Source: a bacterium
Lineage (GTDB): Bacteria; Verrucomicrobiota; Verrucomicrobiia; Limisphaerales; UBA11358
NCBI GenBank assembly: GCA_021780905.1
Contig: JAJXXW010000002.1
Span: 1-37,079 of the forward strand
DNA length: 37,079 bases
Reading direction: 5' to 3'
Shown piece after piece: positions 8,063 through 17,800 of the stretch. Every line of letters starts with the position of its first letter. Position 1 is the first letter of the stretch. Both the position numbers and the translations under genes were made by a program. Below the pieces are notes generated by a model, which was not told the DNA's origin, did no database searches, and saw only the letters and a list, made by a program, of their open reading frames with translations.

Positions 8063-9454
8063 ATGCAACGAATGCTCGCCATCGCCGGTTTGACGTGGAA
8101 GGCCGCGCTGCGGTTCAAGCTGTTTCTCGTCATCGCCGCGCTCCTGATGCTGGCGGTGGTCGGTCTGCCGCTCATCATCAAGGACGACGGCACGGCGCAG
8201 GGTTTCACACAGATCATTTTGACCTACACCTTGAGCGCGATCACCGCGCTGCTGGGCCTTTCCACACTGTGGCTGGCGTGCGGCACGCTGGCGCGCGACA
8301 TCGAGGAATGTCAGATCCAGGTCGTCGCAACCAAGCCGATTGCGCGCTGGCAAATCTGGCTGGGCAAATGGCTGGGCATCGTGTCATTGAACGCCGTGCT
8401 GCTGGCGATGGCCGGCGGCTGTGTTTTCGGCCTGCTGCAATACCGCGCCGGAAAATTGCCGGCGGGCGCGCAAAAGACATTGCGCGAGGAAATTCTGGTG
8501 GCGCGCGGTTCGGCGAAGGAAAAGAACGATCCGGCGGAAATCGAGGCGGAGACCGACCGGGTGTTGCAGCAGCGTTTGAAATCCAGCGCGGTGGAAAAAG
8601 TGGATGTGCTGGAGGTGCGGAATCAAATCCGCGAGCAGGTGAAGGCCGCGTGGCAAATCGTGCCGTCGAGCTACCAGCGCACCTGGAAAATTGACCTGGC
8701 TTCGGTCAGGGAACAACTGGCCGGCAAGCCCCTGCAACTGCGGGTGAAATTCAATTCCGCCCAGCGCGTGTCGGGGGAGAAGACGTTCCTGACGCTTTGG
8801 CAGGTGGGCGACCCGCCAAAGACAAAATTCTGGCGGACAGAGAGGCCGATGAGCCTGGCACCGGACACGTTCCACGAATTTGCCATTCCGCCGGATCTGT
8901 TCGACGCGGACGGCGCGCTGACGATTACCTTTGTCAACCCCAACAACGCCACGCTGCTGTTCCCGCTCGAGGACGGGCTGGAAGTGCTTTATCCGGACGG
9001 CGGCTTCGGGATGAATTTTGCGCGCGGGCTGGGCATCATCTTTTGCTGGATGGCGCTGCTGGCGGCGCTCGGCCTGATGGCGGCCAGTTTCCTGTCGTTT
9101 CCGGTCGCCTCGTTTTTCGCGCTGGCGATGCTGGTCGTGGTTTTTTTCAGCGGCACCCTGGCGGACTCCGTGGACGCCGGCTCCGTGGCGGCGGGCAATG
9201 AGGAAACCGGCCAGGTCGGACACTCGGTGCTGGACGCGGTTTTAATTCCGGCGTTCCAGGGCCTGCTCCATGTCATCAGCCTCGTCAAAAACTTTTCGCC
9301 GGTGGACGCCTTGAGCAGCGGCCGCGCCATCACCTGGACGGAACTCGGCGCGGCGTTCGTCCAAATTGTGCTACTTGTCGGCGGATTTTTCGCGGTCGTC
9401 GGCATCATCTGTTTTAGCCGGCGGGAGCTGGCCACGGCGCAGGGCAACCAATGA
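8063..9454 (+). CDS. ABC transporter permease with large extracytoplasmic domain
   Basis: This 463-residue protein has hydrophobic segments at about residues 20-38 (FLVIAALLMLAVVGLPLII), 52-75 and 106-126. A large polar loop of about 200 residues follows (130-330), then three or four further membrane segments to the C-terminus, one near residue 440. The motif LARDIEECQIQVVATKPIAR matches ABC-2-type permeases paired with NatA-like ATPases, where a 'rdie..t.q.v.tkPi.R' segment follows the second membrane span. It lies directly downstream of the ATPase in the same orientation and is followed by a membrane-anchored protein, so these probably form one export or envelope-remodelling system. Confidence 0.8.
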   Translation: MQRMLAIAGLTWKAALRFKLFLVIAALLMLAVVGLPLIIKDDGTAQGFTQIILTYTLSAITALLGLSTLWLACGTLARDIEECQIQVVATKPIARWQIWLGKWLGIVSLNAVLLAMAGGCVFGLLQYRAGKLPAGAQKTLREEILVARGSAKEKNDPAEIEAETDRVLQQRLKSSAVEKVDVLEVRNQIREQVKAAWQIVPSSYQRTWKIDLASVREQLAGKPLQLRVKFNSAQRVSGEKTFLTLWQVGDPPKTKFWRTERPMSLAPDTFHEFAIPPDLFDADGALTITFVNPNNATLLFPLEDGLEVLYPDGGFGMNFARGLGIIFCWMALLAALGLMAASFLSFPVASFFALAMLVVVFFSGTLADSVDAGSVAAGNEETGQVGHSVLDAVLIPAFQGLLHVISLVKNFSPVDALSSGRAITWTELGAAFVQIVLLVGGFFAVVGIICFSRRELATAQGNQ

Positions 9455-9553
9455 GGCATTTGTTACAAGCTGCAAGTGCCGGTTGCCAGCCGCAGCCGCG
9501 CTCGACCGTTTTCCAAGCGGCAACTGTCAACCGGCAATCTTGAACTGAAATTC

Positions 9554-11077
9554 GTGAACGCGCGCATCAAAAGAATTCTCCTGCTGCTGCTGGCGGTCGT
9601 CTGCCTGCTTGGCGCCGGCCAGGTGCAACGATCGCTGAACCGCGACCGCGAGGCGCTCGGCCTGACGCGCACGGCGGCGGTGCTCGACAATGCGCCGCCG
9701 GTGCTGGTGTTCACGACCGTCGCGCTGGGCGGCTTTCGCGGGCTGATTTCCAATTTTCTCTGGATGCGCGCCAGCGATTTGCAGCAGGACGATAAATTTT
9801 TCGAGGCCGCGCAACTGGCCGACTGGATCACCAAGCTGGAGCCGACATTTGCGTCCGTCTGGGTGTTCCAGGGCTGGAACATGGCCTACAATATTTCGGT
9901 GAAGTTCAAGGATTTTCCCGACCGCTGGCGCTGGGTGCAGCGCGGCATCGAGCTGATGCGCGACGACGGCCTGCGTTACAACCCGACCAGCGTGGACCTC
10001 TACCGCGAACTGGCCTGGCAGTTCCAACACAAGATGGGCGCGAACCTGGACGACGCGAACATGTATTACAAAAGCCAGTGGGCGCTGCAGATGAAACCGT
10101 TCTTCGGCCCGGATGGAACGAACCTGGACCTGCTGCTCCATCCGCCCGACGCGGCGGCGCGGACGAACGCCGTGTGTTTCCGCGAGCAGTTCAAAATGGA
10201 TCCCGACTTCGTCAAGCAGGTGGACACCGAATACGGGCCCTTCGACTGGCGGCTGCCGGAGGCCCACGCGATTTACTGGGGCGCGCGCGGGTTGGCAGTC
10301 GCCAAGGAAAATCCCGACAAGGTGAAATCCGATGATCTCATCAAGCTGCGCCGCATCATCTACCAATCCATGCTGCAGGCGTTCCATCATGGACGCATCA
10401 TCTTGGATCCGTTGACGAAGACCTATTCGCTCGGCCCGAACCTGGATCTCATCCCGCAGGTCAACGCCGCCTACGAGCAGATGATGAGCGAGGACGCCGG
10501 GATGCGCGACAGCATCGCCACCGCGCACCGGAATTTTCTGCGCGACGCCGTTTATTTTCTCTATGAGGATAACCGCGTGGCCGAGGCGGCGAAATGGTTC
10601 AAGTATCTCGGCGACCAATATCCGGACAAACCCATCATTGATGGCCGGCCGGATTCGCTGCCCAAAAACCTCACCCTCGATGAATACGCCGTGGCCGTGG
10701 TGCAGACTGACATCGGCGAGACGTCGCAGGAGCGCGTGACCTCGGCGGTGCAGGGATTGCTGACGCGCGCCTATTACAACCTCGCCATCGGGCAGGCCGA
10801 CCGTTACGAAAACTTCAAGCGTCTCGCCATCCGCGTTTATCAGAATTATACCGCCAAAACTTCTAAATTCAGTCCCGAGCGCATCGCGCTGCCGCCGTTC
10901 GACACGTTGAACCAGGCCGTCCTGCGGCAGTTGCTGGACCCCAAGGCAGGAATGCCCTATGCCGCCCGCGCGGTCCTGCGGACGCAGCTTGGTCTGCCGG
11001 GGGAAACCAATGCGCCGCCAGCCGCCGGCTCCACCAATGCCCCGGTGACGGTTTCCACCAACGCGCCGGCCATGTGA
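9554..11077 (+). CDS. Membrane-anchored helical protein of unknown function
   Basis: From GTG at 9554 the protein is 507 residues; the open frame begins at another GTG at 9476, but the first 26 residues are repeat-derived and polar. An N-terminal anchor (ILLLLLAVVCLLGAGQVQRS) is followed by a helical, aromatic-rich domain (LISNFLWMRASDLQQDDKFF; WITKLEPTFASVWVFQGWNM) that resembles TPR-like hairpins without clear repeats. It ends in a Pro/Ala/Thr-rich tail. The conserved look of the LEPTFASVW.FQGWN region suggests a verrucomicrobial conserved family. The context after an ABC ATPase and permease suggests it is a periplasmic partner of the transporter; this is inference. Confidence 0.7.
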   Translation: MNARIKRILLLLLAVVCLLGAGQVQRSLNRDREALGLTRTAAVLDNAPPVLVFTTVALGGFRGLISNFLWMRASDLQQDDKFFEAAQLADWITKLEPTFASVWVFQGWNMAYNISVKFKDFPDRWRWVQRGIELMRDDGLRYNPTSVDLYRELAWQFQHKMGANLDDANMYYKSQWALQMKPFFGPDGTNLDLLLHPPDAAARTNAVCFREQFKMDPDFVKQVDTEYGPFDWRLPEAHAIYWGARGLAVAKENPDKVKSDDLIKLRRIIYQSMLQAFHHGRIILDPLTKTYSLGPNLDLIPQVNAAYEQMMSEDAGMRDSIATAHRNFLRDAVYFLYEDNRVAEAAKWFKYLGDQYPDKPIIDGRPDSLPKNLTLDEYAVAVVQTDIGETSQERVTSAVQGLLTRAYYNLAIGQADRYENFKRLAIRVYQNYTAKTSKFSPERIALPPFDTLNQAVLRQLLDPKAGMPYAARAVLRTQLGLPGETNAPPAAGSTNAPVTVSTNAPAM

Positions 11078-11103
11078 CGAAAAGCTCCAAGCACCCACCT
11101 CCA

Positions 11104-11146
11104 AGCTCCAGCCTTCAAGGCAAGGCGCGCAGCGCGCTTTGGAGCT
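11104..11146 (+). terminator. Palindromic element, possible terminator
   Basis: Outer arms AGCTCCA (11104-11110) and TGGAGCT (11140-11146) enclose an inner GCGCG/CGCGC hairpin (11125-11129, 11133-11137). It lies between the ABC operon and rimO, lacks a T-run, and looks like an interspersed repeat that may also slow transcription. The sequence just before it (GCTCCAAG..CTCCAAGCTCCA) is a partial direct repeat. Confidence 0.45.
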
Positions 11147-11204
11147 ACACCCGGTGCTCTCAGAACATTGCTTCATCGCCAATCTCTGCTAACCTCCGCC
11201 GGCT

Positions 11205-12917
11205 GTGACGAAGCCCAATTCCAGTTCCAAGCCCGTGCGCGTCGGCCTGATTTCGCTCGGCTGCGCGAAAAATCTCGTGGACGCCGAAATTATGCTCGGC
11301 TCACTCCTCAAATCCGGCGTGGAAATCACCAACGACGCCACGAGTGCCGACGCCGTCATCGTCAACACCTGTTCCTTCATTGACTCCGCACAGGAAGAGA
11401 GCGTGGACACGATTCTCGAATCCGTCGAACTGCGCGACGCCAACCAGCGCGGTCAAGCCGTGATCGTTTCCGGCTGCCTCTCGCAGCGTTTTCGCGAAGA
11501 GTTGCCCAAGCTCATGCCGGAAGTGGACGCGTTCATGGGCATTGACCAGGTCGCGCAGGTCGGCGACATCGTGGACAAAGCCATTGCCAGCCGTGCCGGA
11601 AAAATTGGAGGTCAGAAGCCGGATGCCAGGAGCCAGAGGATAAAAGTAGTGGGTCGTCTGAACGAGCTGGAAAAATCCCGCGACTGGTCGGAACACGAAC
11701 AAGAGGAATCCCTGCGCGGCTCGGAGAAATTTGGAAAAACCAAAACGGTTGTCGGCGCAAAATCCCCATCTGCCGGCGCCCGTCTGCCAGCGGCTCCCGT
11801 TTTCGAAGTGACGCAGCGCCCCGTTTTCATTCCCGATTTCGAGACGCCGCGTTTTCGGCTCACGCCGAAACATTTTGCGTATCTCAAAATCGCCGAGGGT
11901 TGCAACCATCCGTGCAGCTTCTGCATCATTCCCCGGATGCGCGGCACGCACCGCAGTCGCGCGCAGGCGGACATCGTCAAGGAAGCCAGGGCGCTCCTTG
12001 CCGACGGCGCGAAGGAGATCAATTTGATTTCGCAGGACTCGACTTACTACGGCTTGGATTTGCGCCCGAACCATAGCCGCGCCATTTCTTCGCCGGAGAA
12101 ATTTTCGGCGGCGGCGAAATCGCTGGCTGCCGACGCCACGACGATCTGCACGCTGCTGCGCGAACTGAATGCGCTCAAAGGCGATTTCTGGATCCGCCTG
12201 CTCTACACGCATCCCGCGCACTGGACGGATGAACTCATCCAGACCATCGCCGAGTGCAAGAAGGTCGCGCGTTACATTGATATTCCGCTCCAGCACATCC
12301 ACGGGAACATGCTCGAACGCATGCGCCGCGAGACGTCGCAGCAATACGTCGTGGATTTGATTCGACGCATCCGCGCGGGTATTCCCGGCATTGCCCTCCG
12401 CACGACTTTCATCGTTGGCTTTCCCGGCGAAACCGAAGCGAGCTTCAACGCGCTGCTGGCTTTCATCCGCGAAACTAAATTCGAGCGGCTCGGCGTTTTT
12501 GCCTATTCCAAGGAAGACGGCACGCGCGCCGGCGCGATGGCCGGCCAGCTTGCTGACAGGGTGAAGCAAAAGCGCCGTCAACTCGCCATGGCCGCGCAGC
12601 ACAAAGTCGCCGTCGCCGTTTCGGAAAGCTTTGTCGGCCGCGAACTCAAAGTGCTGATTGAAGGCGAAGCCAATGCCAAACAACTTCAGTCCGCCAATGT
12701 CAGTTCCTGGGAACACGGCCTCATCCGAGAGACCGACCACAATGCAAGCCAGTTGAAAGGCCATTACTTCGTCGCGCGCGGTGAGGCGGATGCGCCGGAC
12801 ATTGACGGCCGCGTTTATATTCGCGCCGCGAAGGGCGCGTTGCCTGTCGGCCAGTTTGCCACCGTCAAAGTCATCGGCCACACCGATTACGATTTGATGG
12901 CCGAGCCGGTTCGGTAA
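11205..12917 (+). CDS. rimO: Ribosomal protein S12 methylthiotransferase RimO, with two insertions
   Basis: The N-terminal UPF0004 domain (ISLGCAKNLVDAEIMLGSLL; NTCSFIDSAQEESVDTILE) has the three expected Cys. The radical-SAM motif CNHPCSFC begins near residue 233, followed by IIPRMRGTHRSR, and a TRAM-like domain closes the protein. RimO adds a methylthio group to Asp88/89 of ribosomal protein S12 using two Fe-S clusters and SAM. The protein has 570 residues against about 440 normally. The excess sits in two places: residues ~128-205 (GGQKPDARSQRIKVVG and following low-complexity residues) between the first two domains, and ~288-315 (RPNHSRAISSPEKFSAAAK) after YYGLDL. GTG is the start; ISLGC follows after 14 residues, as in the family. 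Confidence 0.92.
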   Translation: MTKPNSSSKPVRVGLISLGCAKNLVDAEIMLGSLLKSGVEITNDATSADAVIVNTCSFIDSAQEESVDTILESVELRDANQRGQAVIVSGCLSQRFREELPKLMPEVDAFMGIDQVAQVGDIVDKAIASRAGKIGGQKPDARSQRIKVVGRLNELEKSRDWSEHEQEESLRGSEKFGKTKTVVGAKSPSAGARLPAAPVFEVTQRPVFIPDFETPRFRLTPKHFAYLKIAEGCNHPCSFCIIPRMRGTHRSRAQADIVKEARALLADGAKEINLISQDSTYYGLDLRPNHSRAISSPEKFSAAAKSLAADATTICTLLRELNALKGDFWIRLLYTHPAHWTDELIQTIAECKKVARYIDIPLQHIHGNMLERMRRETSQQYVVDLIRRIRAGIPGIALRTTFIVGFPGETEASFNALLAFIRETKFERLGVFAYSKEDGTRAGAMAGQLADRVKQKRRQLAMAAQHKVAVAVSESFVGRELKVLIEGEANAKQLQSANVSSWEHGLIRETDHNASQLKGHYFVARGEADAPDIDGRVYIRAAKGALPVGQFATVKVIGHTDYDLMAEPVR

Positions 12918-12970
12918 GGCGGCGTTGCCGCGCCGCCGGCTGCCCCGCAGGTCAGCCCCACCATTTTTGT

Positions 12971-12997
12971 CTTGGCGTTCTTGGCGTCTTGACGGTT
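12971..12997. repeat. Three 9-base direct repeats before the exonuclease gene
   Basis: CTTGGCGTT, CTTGGCGTC and TTGACGGTT follow each other immediately, ending just before the ATG at 12999. This CTTGGCG-type repeat is a common interspersed intergenic motif in many soil bacteria. It occupies the place where a ribosome-binding site would be expected. Confidence 0.5.
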
Positions 12998-12998
12998 A

Positions 12999-13724
12999 AT
13001 GTCCGGCATGGCCACGCTTGTCTTTGACATCGAAACCTCCGCCCAGCCGATTGACAATTTCGACCCGGCGCAGCAGGAATACCTCTTCCGCGAAACCGAG
13101 AAGCTGGAAGACGCCCACGCCAAGCAGGCCAAGCGCGAGGAGATCACCCGTTTCATGTCGCTCTGGCCGTTCACGTCGCAGGTCGTGTGCATCGCCATGC
13201 TCAACGCCGAATCGCTCCGTGGCCAATCCATTTTCATCGCCGAGGATTACGAGGACGCCGGCGACGCCGGGCTGGTGGAGTTTGTGCCGGTGGCGGACGA
13301 GACGGAGCTGCTCACCGCGTTCTGGGATGTGGCCAAGCACTACGACAGCGTCGTGACCTTCAACGGCCGGGGATTCGACGTGCCGTTCATTTACCTGCGC
13401 TCGGCGCTGCTCAACGTGCCGATCACCAAGAAAAACTGGCTCGGCTACCGTTACGCCACCGACCCGCATTGCGATTTGGCGGAGCAATTCACTTTTTACA
13501 GTGTGAGCGGACGTGACGGCGCGGCGCGGCGGTTCAACCTGGATTTTTACTGCAAAGCCTTCGGCATCGAGTCGCCGAAAAGCGCCGGCGTGACCGGCAT
13601 GGACGTGAAGGATCTGATGGGGGCGGGCAAATTCCGCGAGATCGCCGAATACTGCCTGCGCGACGTCCGCGCCACGGTGGAGCTTTACAAAATATGGAAG
13701 GAACGGCTAGCGGGGATAAAGTGA
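12999..13724 (+). CDS. Predicted 3'-5' exonuclease, PolB-like (DEDD fold)
   Basis: This 241-residue protein has the DEDD nuclease motifs in order: FDIETS (Asp and Glu of motif I), TFNGRGFDVPFIYLRSALL (motif II) and AEYCLRDVRATVELYKIW (motif III). They match the family of predicted 3'-5' exonucleases related to the proofreading domain of DNA polymerase B (Pfam DNA_pol_B_exo2). It would degrade DNA from 3' ends, though the cellular role is not established. ATG codons at 12999 and 13008 are both possible starts; MATLVFDIET is the compact family start. It is transcribed in the same direction as rimO, 81 bases downstream. Confidence 0.85.
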   Translation: MSGMATLVFDIETSAQPIDNFDPAQQEYLFRETEKLEDAHAKQAKREEITRFMSLWPFTSQVVCIAMLNAESLRGQSIFIAEDYEDAGDAGLVEFVPVADETELLTAFWDVAKHYDSVVTFNGRGFDVPFIYLRSALLNVPITKKNWLGYRYATDPHCDLAEQFTFYSVSGRDGAARRFNLDFYCKAFGIESPKSAGVTGMDVKDLMGAGKFREIAEYCLRDVRATVELYKIWKERLAGIK

Positions 13725-13895
13725 ACCTGAAACCAGGTGGCTATCGCAAATATCATCGCAGCTCTACGAAAACATCCTGGGGTTTCCGAACTCACCGATT
13801 GGCGTAGGCATTATTTGGCTGAAGCAATGAAAAGTCGCCCGAGATTTTCCACTTGGCTCATTCATGATTTTTGATTGTGGGGGGAAATATTTGAT

Positions 13896-14741
13896 TCAAA
13901 GTTCCACACTCCCACACGGCGCGTCCTGTCCGGCGATTTGCAACTGGACGTGCGTGGCACCGATGTGATGAAGTTGCTCGGCCATGACATGCTGCGCGAG
14001 TTCGGGTTTGTTGCATTCGCGGCTCAAATGCGCGAGATAGAGTTGCCGTAGCCCGGCGGACATGATTTTCGCGACCGTCTCCGCGGCGGTCGCGTTGGAA
14101 ATGTGCCCATGGCGACCGAGGATGCGCTGCTTGAGCGCCCACGAGCGGCGCGGACAATCCTGCAACATCTTCACGTCGTGGTTGGATTCGAGGACGAGAA
14201 TGTTCGCGGCACGGATGCGCTCCAGCACCAGCTGGGTGACGTGGCCGAGATCTGTGGCGAAACCAATGGTGCCGGCGCCGGTGCGCAAAATGAATCCGAC
14301 CGGGTCCTGCGCGTCGTGCGGAATGGAAAAGGATTCGATGCCGACATCGCCGATCTCGAAACTCGCGCCGGTCTCAAACAGCCGCCAGTCAATTTTCGCC
14401 TTCAAGTGCGCCGTGCCGTCCGCGCCATCGAACGCCGGTTTTTTCTTGGCGTCCCACTTGGCTTTTAGTGCCCAAATCGTGCCGTCCTGGGTGCCGCGAT
14501 TGCAAAAGACGGGGATGTGAAATTTGTCCGCGAGACCGAGGATGCCGGCGATGTGGTCGGAATGTTCGTGGGTCAGGAGGATGGCAGAAAGATTTTCCGG
14601 CGTCTTACCGAGGGTGGCGAGGCGCTTGCGGATTTGCAGCGGCGAGAAGCCGGCGTCCACGAGGATGCGGGTTTCGCCGGTCTCGACGTAGGCGCAATTG
14701 CCGGCCGAGCCGCTGCCGAGGATGGTGAACTGGACGGACAT
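13896..14741 (-). CDS. Metallo-beta-lactamase-fold hydrolase (YycJ/WalJ-like)
   Basis: From ATG at 14741 the protein is 281 residues and begins MSVQFTILGSGSAGNCAYVE. It has the metal-binding motif LLTHEHSDH, an FATDLGHV segment with a further Asp ligand, and LESNHDVKML near the C-terminal third. The LGSGSxGN start and overall order match the YycJ/WalJ subgroup, whose E. coli-like relatives are DNA exonucleases and whose Firmicute members sit in the walKR operon. Here it is monocistronic, facing the exonuclease gene. The open frame extends 57 codons upstream without homology and overlaps the sedolisin start, so the shorter start is chosen. Confidence 0.87.
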   Translation of the reverse strand: MSVQFTILGSGSAGNCAYVETGETRILVDAGFSPLQIRKRLATLGKTPENLSAILLTHEHSDHIAGILGLADKFHIPVFCNRGTQDGTIWALKAKWDAKKKPAFDGADGTAHLKAKIDWRLFETGASFEIGDVGIESFSIPHDAQDPVGFILRTGAGTIGFATDLGHVTQLVLERIRAANILVLESNHDVKMLQDCPRRSWALKQRILGRHGHISNATAAETVAKIMSAGLRQLYLAHLSRECNKPELAQHVMAEQLHHIGATHVQLQIAGQDAPCGSVEL

Positions 14742-14891
14742 GGCGGGGAATTTAGCGTGCCGGCGGCGGCGGGTAAATGGTTTTGCGCAAATTGACTTTG
14801 CCGCGCATTGGCGTAAGTTCAGCCGCGCCACGCCGCTTTGTTTTTGGAATGCGACGTGCTTGATTGTTTTAGACGCTAACGTGCAAACCCA

Positions 14892-17800
14892 ATGATGTTC
14901 GGAAAGCCCCATTTAGGTCGGATCACGGCCTGCGTGACGTTGTTATGGCTGGGAGGCATGTGTCCCGTTTGGGGCGCGGGGTTGAAGCAACTGCCCGGCC
15001 ATGTGCCGGCCGCCATCAAAAATCTGACGGCCATCGGTCGGTTGCCAGCGACGAATGAACTGCATCTGGCCATCGGTTTGGCGCTGCGCGACCCGGCGGG
15101 GTTGGATCAGTTTCTCGCCGACGTCTGTAATCCGGCCAGCCCAAATTATCGGCACTTCCTGACAACGGCGGAATATACCGCCCGATTTTGCCCCACCGAA
15201 GCGGATTATGCGGCGGTGAAAAATTTTGCGCGGACGAACGGTTTTAAGATTTCCGGCGAACATGGCAACCGGTTGCTGCTGGATGTGACGGCGAAAACTG
15301 CCGACCTCGAGCGCGCCTTCCACCTGCATTTGGAAAAATACCATCATCCCACGGAGAACCGGAATTTCTTTGCGCCCGACGCAGAGCCGACGGTGGATGC
15401 GGGTTTGCCGGTGGCGGATGTCAGTGGTTTGAGTGACTATTACCGGCCGCATCCGAAGTTGGTTAAAAGGAATCCCCCGTTGGCCGCACCCAAAAACGGT
15501 TCCGCTCCGGGCGGGTCATACATGGGTGATGATTTTCGCAATGCCTACGTGCCGGGCGTGACCAACACCGGTGCCGGCCAGTCCGTGGGCTTGTTCCAGT
15601 TGGATGGTTATTACCCCAACGATATTGCCGCTTACGCCCAGACCACTGGCGGCGGACGCACGAACATCCAGGTAATCACAGTGCCGGTGGGTTCAACCAA
15701 TTGGAACATTGGAACCAATGGGGGAAATGGCGAGGTTTCGCTGGACATTGAAATGGCGATGTCCATGGCACCCGGCCTCTCCAAAATATTGGTGTTTGAG
15801 GGGCCAAACGCCAACTGGCCCAACGACATTTTGAACGCCATGCTCGCCAGCAATGCGATATGCAAAAATTTGAGCAGTTCCTGGGGCTGGCCCGGCGGGC
15901 CGGTTGTTTCCACCGACCACATTTTTCAATTGATGGCGGCTGCCGGCCAATCTTTTTTTAATGCTTCCGGCGACAGCGATGCGTTCACGGTCGGTCCCAG
16001 TTCGGTGAATGGTGTAGATAACATCTCAACCCCCAATGCGCCGTCCAGTTCGCCCTACATTACCCAGGTGGGCGGAACCACTTTGACCATGAATGGTTCT
16101 GGCAGTTCCTATGCTTCCGAAACCGTTTGGAATTGGGGATTGGACCAGGGTAGCTATGTTGGTTCGAGCGGCGGCGTGAGTTCGTATTATCCCATTCCCA
16201 GTTGGCAGACCAACATCAGCATGACGGCCAATCTTGGCTCCACGACCCAGCGTAATATTCCCGACGTGGCCTTGACCGCAGATAATGTCTATGTGATTTC
16301 GGGCGGCAGCGGAGCGGGGTCCGGCGGCAATGGCGGCACCAGTTGCGCGGCGCCGTTGTGGGCGGGCTTCATGGCCTTGGTCAACCAACAGTATGTTGCG
16401 GTGACGGGTCAGGCCACCAATTCGGTTGGCTTCATCAATCCGGCAATTTATGCCATTGGCAGGGGACAAAATATTGATTTCACCTATGCCACCTGTTTCC
16501 ATGACACGACTTCTGGAAATAATTATTGGCCCAGCAGTCCGGCCAATTATCCCGCTACCACCGGCTATGATCTTTGCACTGGTTGGGGAACGCCCAACAC
16601 CAACTTGATCAATGCTCTGGCCGCACCGGCGTCGGCATTGGTGATTTCGCCGGTATCTGGCTTTACGGCTTTTGGGTTGCCGGGCGGCCCCTTTTCGCCC
16701 TCGTCCCAAATTTTGATGCTGACGAACACGAGTGCTTCATCATTCAACTGGTCGGCCACCGACACTTCGACCTGGCTCAATCTTTCTTCCACCAATGGCA
16801 CCCTGAATGCAGCCGGATATGCCAACGTGACCATCAGCGTGACCACCAATGCCAATGGTCTGGCCGCGGGGAACTATTCTGCGACCGTTGCTTTCTCCAA
16901 TAAAACCAGCCATGCCGCACAAAGTCTGTATTTCACGCTGGCGGTCAGCACCAACCTGGTTCAGAACGGCGGATTTGAGACGGGGGATTTTACCAATTGG
17001 ACCCTTTCCGATAATGGTGGTCCAGATCAGGTGGATAATGGTTCGCTCTCTTCCATCACGCCGTATGACGGGAGTTATGAATTCATTTTTGGCCAGGCAA
17101 ATTCGCCGGCTTATCTTTCGCAGAACCTAATGACTTCTCCCGGCCAGACTTATTTGTTTTCGTTCTGGCTTTGTAATCCGACGAATGGTGCGACGGAAAC
17201 CTTTCAAGCCAGTTGGAATGGCGGCACGGTTTACAGCATCTACAATCCTGGAGTGCTCGCATGGACAAATGAAAAATTTGTTGTGACGGCCACCAGCACC
17301 AGCACCGTGATCCAATTTGCTGCGCAAAATGATCCGTGGTATTTTGGCCTCGACGATGTCAGCGTCATACCGGTCAATCCACCCGCCATCACGCAACAGC
17401 CCCTGAGCGAGACCAATGCCGTCGGTGGCAATGTGGTTTTCTCGGCCACCGTTACCGGCACCGCGCCGCTGTCCTTCCACTGGCGCACCAACGGCGTCAA
17501 CCTCGTCAATAACGCCGTGGTTTCCGGTGCCACGACCAACACCTTGACCCTCACCGGCATCAGCACCACCAACGCCGGCAATTACACGCTCGTCGTCACC
17601 AACGCCTACGGTGCCATTACCAGCAGCGTGGCCACCCTGACGGTCGTGGTCGCCACGCCCATGACCAATCAACTGACGATCAGCACAGTTGGTCTGGGCA
17701 CGTTCTCGCCCAACTATAGCAATGCCTGGCTGAATATCGGCCAGGGCTACAGTATCACCTCTGCGCCCGCCGCCGGTTTCGTTTTCACCCACTGGACGGT

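Noticed and set aside
9527..11182. A 551-residue minus-strand frame
   Set aside because: It is antisense to the membrane-anchored protein, which has a signal anchor and sensible composition; this frame does not.
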